Part shown: piece after piece, positions 1 to 5,475 of the stretch | How positions within the stretch are numbered: the stretch's first letter is position 1 | Layout: each line of letters opens with the position of its first letter | NCBI GenBank assembly: GCA_964497495.1 | Contig: CAZCCZ010000051.1 | Location: 1-20,075, forward strand | Reading direction: 5' to 3' | DNA: 20,075 bases | Origin: CAXXOK01 sp964497495 | GTDB lineage: Bacteria; Bacillota; Clostridia; Christensenellales; Aristaeellaceae | Program-made: the position numbers and the translations under genes | The notes under the pieces: generated by a model | Told to the model about the DNA's origin: nothing | Database searches by the model: none | Seen by the model: only the letters and a program-made list of their open reading frames with translations

Positions 1-75
1 CTTTTCGCCCTTCAGGAAGAGCTTGGTGCCCTCGCGGCGGCACATACGGCATACGGAATCGGTATATCTTGCCAT
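1..75 (-). CDS. rpsD: 30S ribosomal protein S4, N-terminal fragment
   Basis: The 25 visible codons start at ATG 75 and run off the left edge. They read MARYTDSVCRMCRREGTKLF and then LKGEK. This is the N-terminus of the S4 type that carries a zinc-binding cysteine cluster; C9 and C12 are visible. S4 is a primary 16S rRNA-binding protein that starts assembly of the 30S body and in many bacteria represses its own operon. A GAGGAGG ribosome-binding site lies 11 nt before the ATG, and the gene starts 20 nt after the rpsK stop, so it is cotranscribed with rpsM and rpsK. rpoA and rplQ would be expected next, outside the window. Confidence 0.93.
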   Translation of the reverse strand, partial: MARYTDSVCRMCRREGTKLFLKGEK

Positions 76-95
76 ATCTTTCTGTACCTCCTCGA

Positions 96-497
96 TTACA
101 CTCTTCTACGCTTGGGCGGACGGCATCCGTTGTGCGGAATGGGTGTAACGTCTTTAATCATGTTCACTTCCAGGCCTGCGGCCTGCAGGCTGCGGATGGC
201 GGCTTCTCGGCCGGAACCCGGGCCCTTAACGTAGACTTCCACGGTCTTCAACCCGAACTCCATCGCGGCCTTGGCGGCGGTCTCCGCGGCCATCTGGGCG
301 GCGAACGGCGTGCTCTTCTTGCTGCCGCGGAAGCCCAGCCCGCCGGCGCTGGCCCAGGACAGGGCGTTGCCGTTGGTGTCCGTCAGGGTGACGATGGTGT
401 TGTTAAAGGACGAACGGATATGCGCGGCGCCGCGTTCCACGAGTTTCTTTTCGCGGCGTTTGCGCGTTACCTTTTTCAGCTTTTGCTTGGGTGCCAT
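96..497 (-). CDS. rpsK: 30S ribosomal protein S11
   Basis: The protein has 133 residues, a little longer than the usual 129 or so because of a basic N-terminal extension rich in Lys and Arg. The conserved S11 core is plain: HIRSSFNNTIVTLTD, then GFRGSKKSTPFAAQ, the loop VKGPGSGREAAIRSL, and the C-terminal PIPHNGCRPPKRRRV. S11 sits on the 30S platform, contacts the mRNA near the Shine-Dalgarno helix and partners S18 and S21. The start at ATG 497 has GGAGGG 9 nt upstream. It is the middle gene of the rpsM-rpsK-rpsD unit. Confidence 0.98.
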   Translation of the reverse strand: MAPKQKLKKVTRKRREKKLVERGAAHIRSSFNNTIVTLTDTNGNALSWASAGGLGFRGSKKSTPFAAQMAAETAAKAAMEFGLKTVEVYVKGPGSGREAAIRSLQAAGLEVNMIKDVTPIPHNGCRPPKRRRV

Positions 498-539
498 TGT
501 GTCAATCCCTCCATGTTCGACTTACGAACGCTCAACGCT

Positions 540-917
540 TTACTTGACGGCTTTCTTCTTGCCGGCGATGGTGCGCTTGGGGCCCTTGCGGGTGCGCGCG
601 TTGGTCTTCGTTTTCTGCCCGCGCACCGGCAGGCCGCGGCGGTGCCGCACCCCGCGGTAGCTGCCGATCTCCACCAGTCGCTTGATGTTCATGGACACCT
701 CGCGACGAAGATCGCCTTCCACCTTTACGTTGTGCTCGATGTAGTCACGAAGTTTGCTGACTTCCTGTTCGTTGAGATCCTTGATGCGCGTGTCGGGATT
801 GATCTCGGTTTCGCTTAAAATCTTCTGCGAAGTTTTAAGGCCGATGCCGAAGATGTAGGTAAGCCCGACTTCCACACGCTTTTCTCTGGGCAGGTCTACG
901 CCCGCGATACGTGCCAT
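540..917 (-). CDS. rpsM: 30S ribosomal protein S13
   Basis: The protein has 125 residues, normal for S13. It opens with MARIAGVDLPREKRVEVGL and the helix-hairpin-helix-like YIFGIGLKTSQKIL. It continues with YRGVRHRRGLPVRGQKTKTN and ends in the basic tail GPKRTIAGKKKAVK. S13 lies in the 30S head, forms intersubunit bridges to the 50S and contacts P-site tRNA. ATG 917 has GGAGG about 12 nt upstream. In most Firmicutes rpmJ and infA precede this gene; here neither is found before the promoter at 1152-1180, so rpsM looks like the first gene of its unit. Confidence 0.98.
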   Translation of the reverse strand: MARIAGVDLPREKRVEVGLTYIFGIGLKTSQKILSETEINPDTRIKDLNEQEVSKLRDYIEHNVKVEGDLRREVSMNIKRLVEIGSYRGVRHRRGLPVRGQKTKTNARTRKGPKRTIAGKKKAVK

Positions 918-1145
918 GTGTGTGTTGCACCTCCATTGATTGTAGGGAACCGCGCCCTCTTGGGCTCAGGGTCTCTTGGAATTGGCGTGCGTCGCGTAGA
1001 GTTGCGAAGCGTCACCCAAGACCCCGCACGTCTGGAAACCGAAGCTCCCGGCGCGCTTTGTCAATTCTGATAAACCGCATAACGCCCGTGGTCGCACGCG
1101 TTTTTGCGCGCACGCAGCCGCCCACGGCTCGCCGCCTAGTCTAAC
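918..1145 (-). promoter_or_regulatory. Long untranslated leader of the rpsM operon
   Basis: About 230 nt separate the predicted transcription start (near 1145) from the rpsM start codon. No convincing gene lies in this stretch: the reading frames show no ribosomal-protein sequence and rpmJ is not there. Long leaders on ribosomal operons often carry the binding site of a repressor ribosomal protein, and S4 regulates the alpha operon in Escherichia coli. That this leader does the same is inference; I did not match it to a known leader family. Confidence 0.35.
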
Positions 1146-1151
1146 TTCCGA

Positions 1152-1180
1152 AGTATACCATACAATTTCCCGTTGAGCAA
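1152..1180 (-). promoter_or_regulatory. Sigma-A type promoter of the rpsM operon
   Basis: Read on the minus strand, a -35 box TTGCTC (1180-1175) and a -10 box TATACT (1157-1152) are separated by exactly 17 nt. It faces rpsM, with nothing else between but the leader. Position and spacing make it the likely start of the rpsM-rpsK-rpsD transcript. Confidence 0.65.
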
Positions 1181-1246
1181 TGGTTTTCCTCGGGTTTTTC
1201 AACGGACGGAGAAGAAAATTTCCCCATTATGCGTGGGGGAACGGCA

Positions 1247-1305
1247 GGCATACAAGATTTGGTATGCCGCGCTTCGCGCGGGCAGAAACATACCGTTGTT
1301 TCTGC
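1247..1305. repeat. Train of three hairpins, diverged copy of the double-hairpin repeat
   Basis: Three perfect inverted repeats follow each other almost without gaps. They are GGCATAC/GTATGCC (1247-1253 with 1262-1268), CCGCGC/GCGCGG (1267-1272 with 1276-1281) and GCAGAAAC/GTTTCTGC (1282-1289 with 1298-1305, 8-nt loop). The last two have the same layout as the hairpin pair in the 142-bp repeat: a short GC-rich stem with a tight loop, then an 8-bp stem starting GC-A. The stem sequence is different, so this looks like an old relative. Confidence 0.45.
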
Positions 1306-1379
1306 ATTTCAAGGGGTCTCTTCCAAGTTGGAAAGCATGGTCTCTTTTGGGGGAATAGCGCCCGCGGGCGCAGGGGGTA

Positions 1380-1825
1380 CCGCATCTGCGGATGCGGGCA
1401 AGGGCTTTCCGCTCGCCCTTGCATCCTTCGGGCGGCGCTTTTGGATATTGTACTCCCTGTTTGTTTGGGAAGCGCGCCTGCGGGCGTAAGTTGTATNNNN
1501 NNNNNNNNNNNNNNNNNNNNNNNNNNNNNNNNNNNNNNNNNNNNNNNNNNNNNNNNNNNNNNNNNNNNNNNNNNNNNNNNNNNNNNNNNNNNNNNNGAAT
1601 ATACTTTACGGGTATATGAAGCCGCATCTGCGGATGCGGGCAAGGGCTTTCCGCTCGCCCTTGCATTCTTCGGGCGGCGCTTCTGGATATTGTACTCCCT
1701 GTTTGTTTGGGAAGCGCGCCTGCGGGCGTAAGTTGTATGAATATACTTTACGGGTATATGAAGCCGCATCTGCGGATGCGGGCAAGGGCTTTCTGCTCGC
1801 CCTTGCATGCTTCGGACGGCATTTT
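1380..1825. repeat. 142-bp tandem repeat with paired hairpins (three copies seen)
   Basis: Three copies start at 1380, 1622 and 1764 with CCGCATCTGCGGATGCGG. The first two agree over 117 bp except at two positions. The third is alike until about 1813 and then diverges. Each copy holds hairpin 1 (CCGCATC, loop TGCG, GATGCGG) directly followed by hairpin 2 (GCAAGGGC, 9-nt loop TTTCCGCTC or TTTCTGCTC, GCCCTTGC), then a tail like CTTCGGGCGGCG. Between copies lies a further small stem, ATATAC/GTATAT. The period is 142 bp between copies two and three. It is also 142 bp between copies one and two once the 100 N are removed. No credible protein is encoded. Function unknown. Confidence 0.85.
1497..1596. 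other. Assembly gap (100 N)
   Basis: Exactly 100 N, a common fixed-size scaffold placeholder, so the true length is not known. The sequence left of the gap ends in GTAAGTTGTAT and that on the right begins GAATATAC. Those two strings meet directly at 1738/1739 in the intact copy junction, so the gap falls on a repeat-unit boundary and keeps phase. Linkage of the ribosomal genes to dnaA therefore rests on a join inside a repeat. Confidence 0.97.
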
Positions 1826-2001
1826 GGTCCGTAGAGTTTCATGCTTATTTTCAGAATGTATGCCGCGAGGCACCTATTTGTCTTGAGAATGTGCCCTGCC
1901 GGCACAAACCTGCGTACCGCACCCGCAAGCGCATACCCTGCGATAAACAATAAAACTTTCTTTCTTTAAAGCCAATATACTTCATGGACGTGCGAAGGTT
2001 T
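1826..2001. other. Gene-free stretch with small GC-rich hairpins
   Basis: No gene is supported on either strand. Small inverted repeats occur, such as TGCC-GCGA-GGCA (1861-1872) and GTGCC-CTGCC-GGCAC (1891-1905). They resemble the short GC-rich stems of the neighbouring repeats, so the stretch may be decayed repeat material. Confidence 0.4.
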
Positions 2002-2046
2002 CCAAAGGGCGAACGCAAAGCCCTTTGGCCGCGCCCGCAGGTGCGG
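2002..2046 (-). repeat. Inverted single copy of the double-hairpin repeat
   Basis: Read on the minus strand, this gives hairpin 1 (CCGCACC, loop TGCG, GGCGCGG) followed by hairpin 2 (CCAAAGGGC, 9-nt loop TTTGCGTTC, GCCCTTTGG), the same order as in the tandem array. The hairpin 2 stem has 9 perfect pairs although several bases differ from the array copies. Hairpin 1 keeps the TGCG loop and has one non-Watson-Crick position. After it the minus strand continues with CCTTCGCACG, like the CTTCGGGCGG tail of the other copies. Confidence 0.7.
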
Positions 2047-2164
2047 TTCCCTATTATAATTTATTAAGAGATAAATACATTTCAAGAGCTGATACAAAAC
2101 ACCCGCGCTTTTCTGCAGGCGCCGAGCGGAAACGGTGACAAAACAGAAAGCCATGCTTTCATCG

Positions 2165-2191
2165 CACGAAAAAAGCGGCCCAGCCGCTTTT
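2165..2191 (-). terminator. Rho-independent terminator of dnaA
   Basis: AAAAGCGGC (2171-2179) pairs with GCCGCTTTT (2183-2191) over 9 bp with a 3-nt loop. On the minus strand it is followed by a run of six T. It starts 6 nt after the dnaA stop, so dnaA is transcribed alone. Confidence 0.85.
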
Positions 2192-2196
2192 CTATG

Positions 2197-3525
2197 CTAT
2201 TTCCCGTCTTTGATGAGGCGCCGCACGTCGTCCAGCAGGCTGGCCAGGCTCGGGCTCTGCTTAATAGACTCCTCCACCTTGTCGATGGAACTCATGACGG
2301 TGGTGTAATGGCGGCCGCCGAAGGCGTCCCCGATCTTGGTCAGGCTCAGACCCAGCATTTCGCGGGTCAGGTACATGGCGATCTGGCGGGGCACGGTCAC
2401 CTCGTGGTTACGGCGCGGGCTTTTCAGGTCGTCCACGGTGATGCCGTAGTAGGTCGCCACCGCCTCCTGAATGTTGTCCGTGGTTACGCGGCGGCTTTCG
2501 CTGTGGTTGAAAAGCTCGCGCAGGGCTTCCCGCGCCAGTTGCATGTCGATCGGGCGGCGCGTGAGGGAACTGTACGCGGTCAGCCGCGTCAGCGACCCTT
2601 CCAGTTCGCGCACGTTGGTATCCACCTTTTCCGCGATCAGGGAAAGAATATCGTCCCCGATGAGCAGGTGGTCGTACTCTGCCTTTTTACGCAGGATCGC
2701 CAGGCGGGTTTCGAAATCGGGGCGCTGGATATCGGCCAGCAGCCCGCCCTCGAAACGGCTGCAAAGGCGCTCCTCCAGCTTGTTGATCTCCTTGGGCGGC
2801 CGGTCGGACGTGACGACGATCTGCTTGCCGGCCTCGCGCAGGTGGTTGAAGGTGTGGAAAAACTCCTCCTCCGTGCTGTGTTTGCCCGCGATGAACTGGA
2901 TGTCGTCCACCATCAGCAGGTCGACCGTGCGGAAACGGTCGCGGAACTGCTGATTGTTGTTGGTCTGCATGGCCATGATGAGCTGGTTGGTGAAGTCCTC
3001 GCTGGTGATGTAGAGAATTTTCATCTCGGGGTACAGCTCGTGGGCGTAATGGCCGATGGCGTGCATCAGGTGCGTCTTGCCCAGCCCCACGCCGCCGTAG
3101 ATGAACAGCGGGTTGTACGCCTTGGCGGGCACCTCCGCCACGGCCAGGGAAACGGCGTGTGCGAAGCGGTTGCCCGCGCCCACCACGAAAGAATCGAAGG
3201 TGTACTTGGGGTTGAGCAGGCAGGGGTTCACGTCCGCCTGCTTGGCCTCCAGTTCCGTCTTGCGGGTCAGCAGCTCGTCATGGTTTAACACTTCCACGGT
3301 CAGCGCGCGGCCCGCGGCGGTGGCTACGGCGTTCTGGATCTTGGTCAGGTAGCGGTCCACGCCGAAATCTCGCATGAGGGCGTTGACGCATTCGATCAGG
3401 AAGCTGTTGTCGATGACCGCGTAAGGCTTGAGCGCGGACTTAATCCACGTCTCGTAGGAGACGCTGTTCATGTCCTCTTTGAGGATTTTACAGGCATTGC
3501 TCCATATCTCTTCCGCGTTCAGCAA
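2197..3525 (-). CDS. dnaA: Chromosomal replication initiator DnaA
   Basis: DnaA binds 9-bp boxes at oriC, assembles as an ATP-bound filament, opens the duplex and loads the helicase. From TTG 3525 the protein has 442 residues. Domain I comes first (EEIWSNACKIL, about residues 5-80). Domain II is very short. The AAA+ domain has Walker A GGVGLGKT (144-151), Walker B LLMVDD (203-208) and SRFEGGL near 257. Domain IV ends in the recognition motif GGRHYTT near 403-409, where most DnaA proteins have GGRDHTT. No ATG is available. I chose TTG 3525 because GGAAGGG lies 9 nt upstream; TTG 3561 in the same frame has no good ribosome-binding site but would add 12 residues. dnaN does not follow. Confidence 0.96.
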   Translation of the reverse strand: MLNAEEIWSNACKILKEDMNSVSYETWIKSALKPYAVIDNSFLIECVNALMRDFGVDRYLTKIQNAVATAAGRALTVEVLNHDELLTRKTELEAKQADVNPCLLNPKYTFDSFVVGAGNRFAHAVSLAVAEVPAKAYNPLFIYGGVGLGKTHLMHAIGHYAHELYPEMKILYITSEDFTNQLIMAMQTNNNQQFRDRFRTVDLLMVDDIQFIAGKHSTEEEFFHTFNHLREAGKQIVVTSDRPPKEINKLEERLCSRFEGGLLADIQRPDFETRLAILRKKAEYDHLLIGDDILSLIAEKVDTNVRELEGSLTRLTAYSSLTRRPIDMQLAREALRELFNHSESRRVTTDNIQEAVATYYGITVDDLKSPRRNHEVTVPRQIAMYLTREMLGLSLTKIGDAFGGRHYTTVMSSIDKVEESIKQSPSLASLLDDVRRLIKDGK

Positions 3526-3664
3526 GCTCGTCAACCCTTCCGTTATGTGAATATTATACAATCACAGAGCGACCGGCGACCCTTGCGAGTTCAACGAATG
3601 GTCTGTCGCAAATGTGGAAAACCGACCTATTCAGATTGTGCGGCATAGTTCCGTGTCGGACTTC

Positions 3665-3693
3665 ATCATATCAGAATCGTACCGGTTTGACAA
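3665..3693 (-). promoter_or_regulatory. dnaA: Promoter of dnaA
   Basis: On the minus strand, -35 TTGTCA (3693-3688) and -10 TATGAT (3670-3665) stand 17 nt apart. The expected transcript starts near 3658 and has a leader of roughly 130 nt before TTG 3525. The box-like site at 3613-3621 lies within that leader and the pair at 3742-3772 just upstream, so self-repression by DnaA is plausible. Confidence 0.7.
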
Positions 3694-3741
3694 GCGTACG
3701 CGGGGTGTGTAAAAATGAATAGGAAAGCGCCTGGGGAGGAT

Positions 3742-3772
3742 TTCTCCACACCAGCGGTAGTGGTGTGGAAAA
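3742..3772. promoter_or_regulatory. Head-to-head pair of DnaA-box-like sites
   Basis: TCCACACCA (3745-3753) and TGGTGTGGA (3761-3769) form a perfect 9-bp inverted repeat around a 7-nt spacer. Each arm carries a DnaA-box-like site, TTCTCCACA on the left and TGTGGAAAA on the right. It lies about 50 bp upstream of the dnaA promoter. It may be a DnaA dimer site in the origin or an operator. Confidence 0.5.
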
Positions 3773-4062
3773 AGTCAAGACCCTAGAAAGCGGACACCCG
3801 TTTTATCCATATGCAGAATAGTTAATATATTCACATATGTGCGAATAAATATGCGCATAATTCGAATATAACTTTTTTATGAACTTACGTTGGATGAATT
3901 TTACAGGAATTTTACCTATATCGTTTCCGGAGTGTGATGATTTTATGAAGACAAACAAGGGGAAAGTAACGGAAAAGTAGAATCAGTACCCGTAGATGCG
4001 TCGTCTTTGGCAGCCGCGTATTTTTGCATCGGAAAACGGAAAGGGTTTGGAGGGGTCGAGCG

Positions 4063-4551
4063 GTGGCTATTCCCGTGGAAGAGAAGGACGTCGAGCGCTT
4101 GCTGCGCCCCTGGCTGGGTTCCATGCTGCTGACCTCCACGCCGATCACCGGGGAGGTGGCGGGCGTCGTGATGGAATACGCGCCCTACCGCCAGACTTTT
4201 CAGGAACTGAAGGAGGTCGTCTCGCGCGCTTTGCTGACCGGCGTCAACCGGGCCACGGGCGGCAGTATGTGCGTCGTGCTGGACGATTACCGCACCCGCC
4301 GCCTGACCCTCAAGGATCTGCAATGGATGACGGACGACGTGATGGGCCTTGTGTTCGATAACCTTACGATTTTCTCCGCCAATTTTCAGAAGCTGAACGA
4401 TTACGCGCTGCACGAAGAGAGCCTTTCGGCCCTTCGCGTGCTTTATCAGCGCTACCGCAAGTTTTTTACGGAAGAGCAATACGCCTTTATGATCCACATG
4501 ATCAAGGCCATTCACCCGCCGGAGCGATACCGGGACTGGCTGAAGGAATAA
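4063..4551 (+). CDS. Uncharacterised protein divergent from dnaA
   Basis: The 162-residue soluble protein starts at GTG 4063. I chose this start because a strong GGAGGGG lies 7 nt upstream; the ATG at 4024 has no such site. I do not recognise the family. It has no signal peptide, membrane segment or obvious catalytic motif, only a mixed acidic/basic mainly helical composition. Segments such as YAPYRQTFQELKEVVSRALL and RTRRLTLKDLQWMTDD stand out, and the C-terminus IKAIHPPERYRDWLKE is likely helical. It is transcribed away from the candidate origin, back to back with dnaA, and ends 2 bp before a strong terminator, so it is a single-gene unit. Codon use resembles its neighbours. Its place beside dnaA hints at, but does not show, a link to replication or the cell cycle. 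Confidence 0.85.
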   Translation: MAIPVEEKDVERLLRPWLGSMLLTSTPITGEVAGVVMEYAPYRQTFQELKEVVSRALLTGVNRATGGSMCVVLDDYRTRRLTLKDLQWMTDDVMGLVFDNLTIFSANFQKLNDYALHEESLSALRVLYQRYRKFFTEEQYAFMIHMIKAIHPPERYRDWLKE

Positions 4552-4553
4552 CT

Positions 4554-4579
4554 AAAAGGCAGGCGTGCGCCTGCCTTTT
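4554..4579. terminator. Bidirectional rho-independent terminator
   Basis: AAAAGGCAGGCG and CGCCTGCCTTTT pair perfectly over 12 bp around a 2-nt centre. The A-run on one side and T-run on the other let it act on both strands. It sits right after the gene ending at 4551 and faces the convergent gene whose stop is at 4659. Confidence 0.85.
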
Positions 4580-4658
4580 GGCCTGTAAAAAGCGGTCAAG
4601 CTGCTTCCTGTATTCCGGGCCGCGTCTGCGGCAAAACCGCAAACGCACTGGCCGCTCT

Positions 4659-5234
4659 TTACTTTTTCTTTTCGTTTATCTTCTTCACGGCGTCCTTCAG
4701 GGTCGTCATGGTTTGCGTGCCGACGAGCCCGTCGCCCCGCAGCCCTTTGGCCCACTGGAAGCGTTTGACCGCGGTAATCAGGATGTCGCCGAACTTCCCG
4801 TCCACCGACCCCTTGTAATACCCGGCTTTCTTCAACAGCCGCTGAAGGTTCTTCACCTCGTCGCCCGTACAGCCGTAATATAGCGTGTCACGTTTCTTGG
4901 CGACGACCGCCTCCGACTTTTTCTTCTGGATGGCGTTGGCCGCTGCCAGCCCGTCGTACAGCGCGGTGAGGGTCATGTTGCCGGCCTTGCCGTCCGTCGA
5001 GATGCCGATGGCCTTCTGGTAGCGGTAGATCGCGGAACGGGTCTTCTGGCCGAATTTGCCGTCCACCGTTCCCTTGTAGTACCCTTTGGATTTCAGCGCC
5101 CGCTGCAGCGCGGTGACGCTGGAGCCTTCCGAACCGAAGGGAATGGTATCGTACGCGAGCGCGGACAGGCAAACGCTCAGGATCAGCGTTACGGCGACGA
5201 GCGCGCACAGCAGCCGCAAACCCTTACTTCTCAT
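4659..5234 (-). CDS. Secreted protein with two peptidoglycan-binding repeats
   Basis: The 191-residue protein starts at ATG 5234, which has GAGGAGG 8 nt upstream; the frame stays open to 5285 but without a better site. A signal peptide is clear: basic MRSKG, a hydrophobic core LLCALVAVTLILSVCLSALA, and probable cleavage before YDTI. Two PG_binding_1 repeats follow, one from GSEGSSVTALQRALKSKGYY with TVDGKFGQKT and one from GCTGDEVKNLQRLLKKAGYY with SVDGKFGDIL. Such repeats bind the cell wall, usually to position an enzyme. Here no hydrolase domain is attached, so it is a wall-binding protein of unknown partner. A lysine-rich linker joins the repeats and the C-terminus is basic. Confidence 0.9.
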   Translation of the reverse strand: MRSKGLRLLCALVAVTLILSVCLSALAYDTIPFGSEGSSVTALQRALKSKGYYKGTVDGKFGQKTRSAIYRYQKAIGISTDGKAGNMTLTALYDGLAAANAIQKKKSEAVVAKKRDTLYYGCTGDEVKNLQRLLKKAGYYKGSVDGKFGDILITAVKRFQWAKGLRGDGLVGTQTMTTLKDAVKKINEKKK

Positions 5235-5442
5235 ACGGCAAACCTCCTCGAGTTTGTATCGCGTGTTTCCAAACGCGCGAAACACCGGCCTCTCGTCCGT
5301 ACGGAGGCGGCTATTGTTCCTATAATATAATGTACGAGAATGTGATTATATTCCATCGAAGAGGATTAAATTTTTGCGATATCTCCGGAGCATGGCAGAC
5401 AGTGCGGCGTAGGCCGCCGTGCTGTACGCGGGCGAACGTCTG
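5235..5442. other. Divergent intergenic region, AT-rich in the middle
   Basis: No gene is seen here. It separates the minus-strand wall protein from plus-strand recD2. The segment 5316-5350 is rich in TATAAT-like strings on both strands and probably holds the promoter of the wall protein, but I cannot pick a single -35/-10 pair with confidence. Confidence 0.4.
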
Positions 5443-5451
5443 TGCTATAAT
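5443..5451 (+). promoter_or_regulatory. Extended -10 promoter of recD2-comFC
   Basis: TG-C-TATAAT is a perfect extended -10 element, with TATAAT at 5446-5451. No strong -35 lies upstream, as expected when an extended -10 is used. It places the transcript start near 5458 and so excludes a start codon at 5419, supporting ATG 5476. Confidence 0.6.
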
Positions 5452-5475
5452 CCAGAAGAAACGGGGGCGAGCGTG

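Larger units (their letters stand above)
3526..3960. other. Candidate replication origin (oriC) upstream of dnaA
   Basis: This gene-free stretch holds several matches, each one base off the DnaA box TTATNCACA or TTATCCACA. They are TGTGGAAAA at 3613-3621 and again at 3764-3772, TTCTCCACA at 3742-3750, TTATCCATA at 3803-3811 and TGTGTAAAA at 3706-3714. It is followed by an AT-rich region, about 3811-3910, which could be the unwinding element. A cluster of boxes next to dnaA plus AT-rich DNA is the usual layout of a Firmicutes origin. I could not compute GC skew, so the assignment is inferred. Confidence 0.55.

Noticed and set aside
918..1145. rpmJ or infA hidden before rpsM
   Set aside because: Neither the short Cys-rich L36 sequence nor the IF-1 sequence appears in any frame on the minus strand.
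1380..1825. CRISPR array
   Set aside because: The unit is 142 bp and repeats as a whole with no short direct repeats separated by unique spacers, and no cas gene is present.
1180..1950. Open frames running through the repeat and the N gap
   Set aside because: Their translations repeat the 142-bp unit, contain X residues from the gap and have no plausible start signals.
918..2160. Insertion sequence or other mobile element with its own enzyme
   Set aside because: No transposase, integrase or reverse transcriptase is encoded in the window, and I saw no terminal inverted repeats with a target duplication.
2194..3288. A 364-residue plus-strand frame opposite dnaA
   Set aside because: Shadow of dnaA with low-complexity translation and no ribosome-binding site of note; dnaA is certain.
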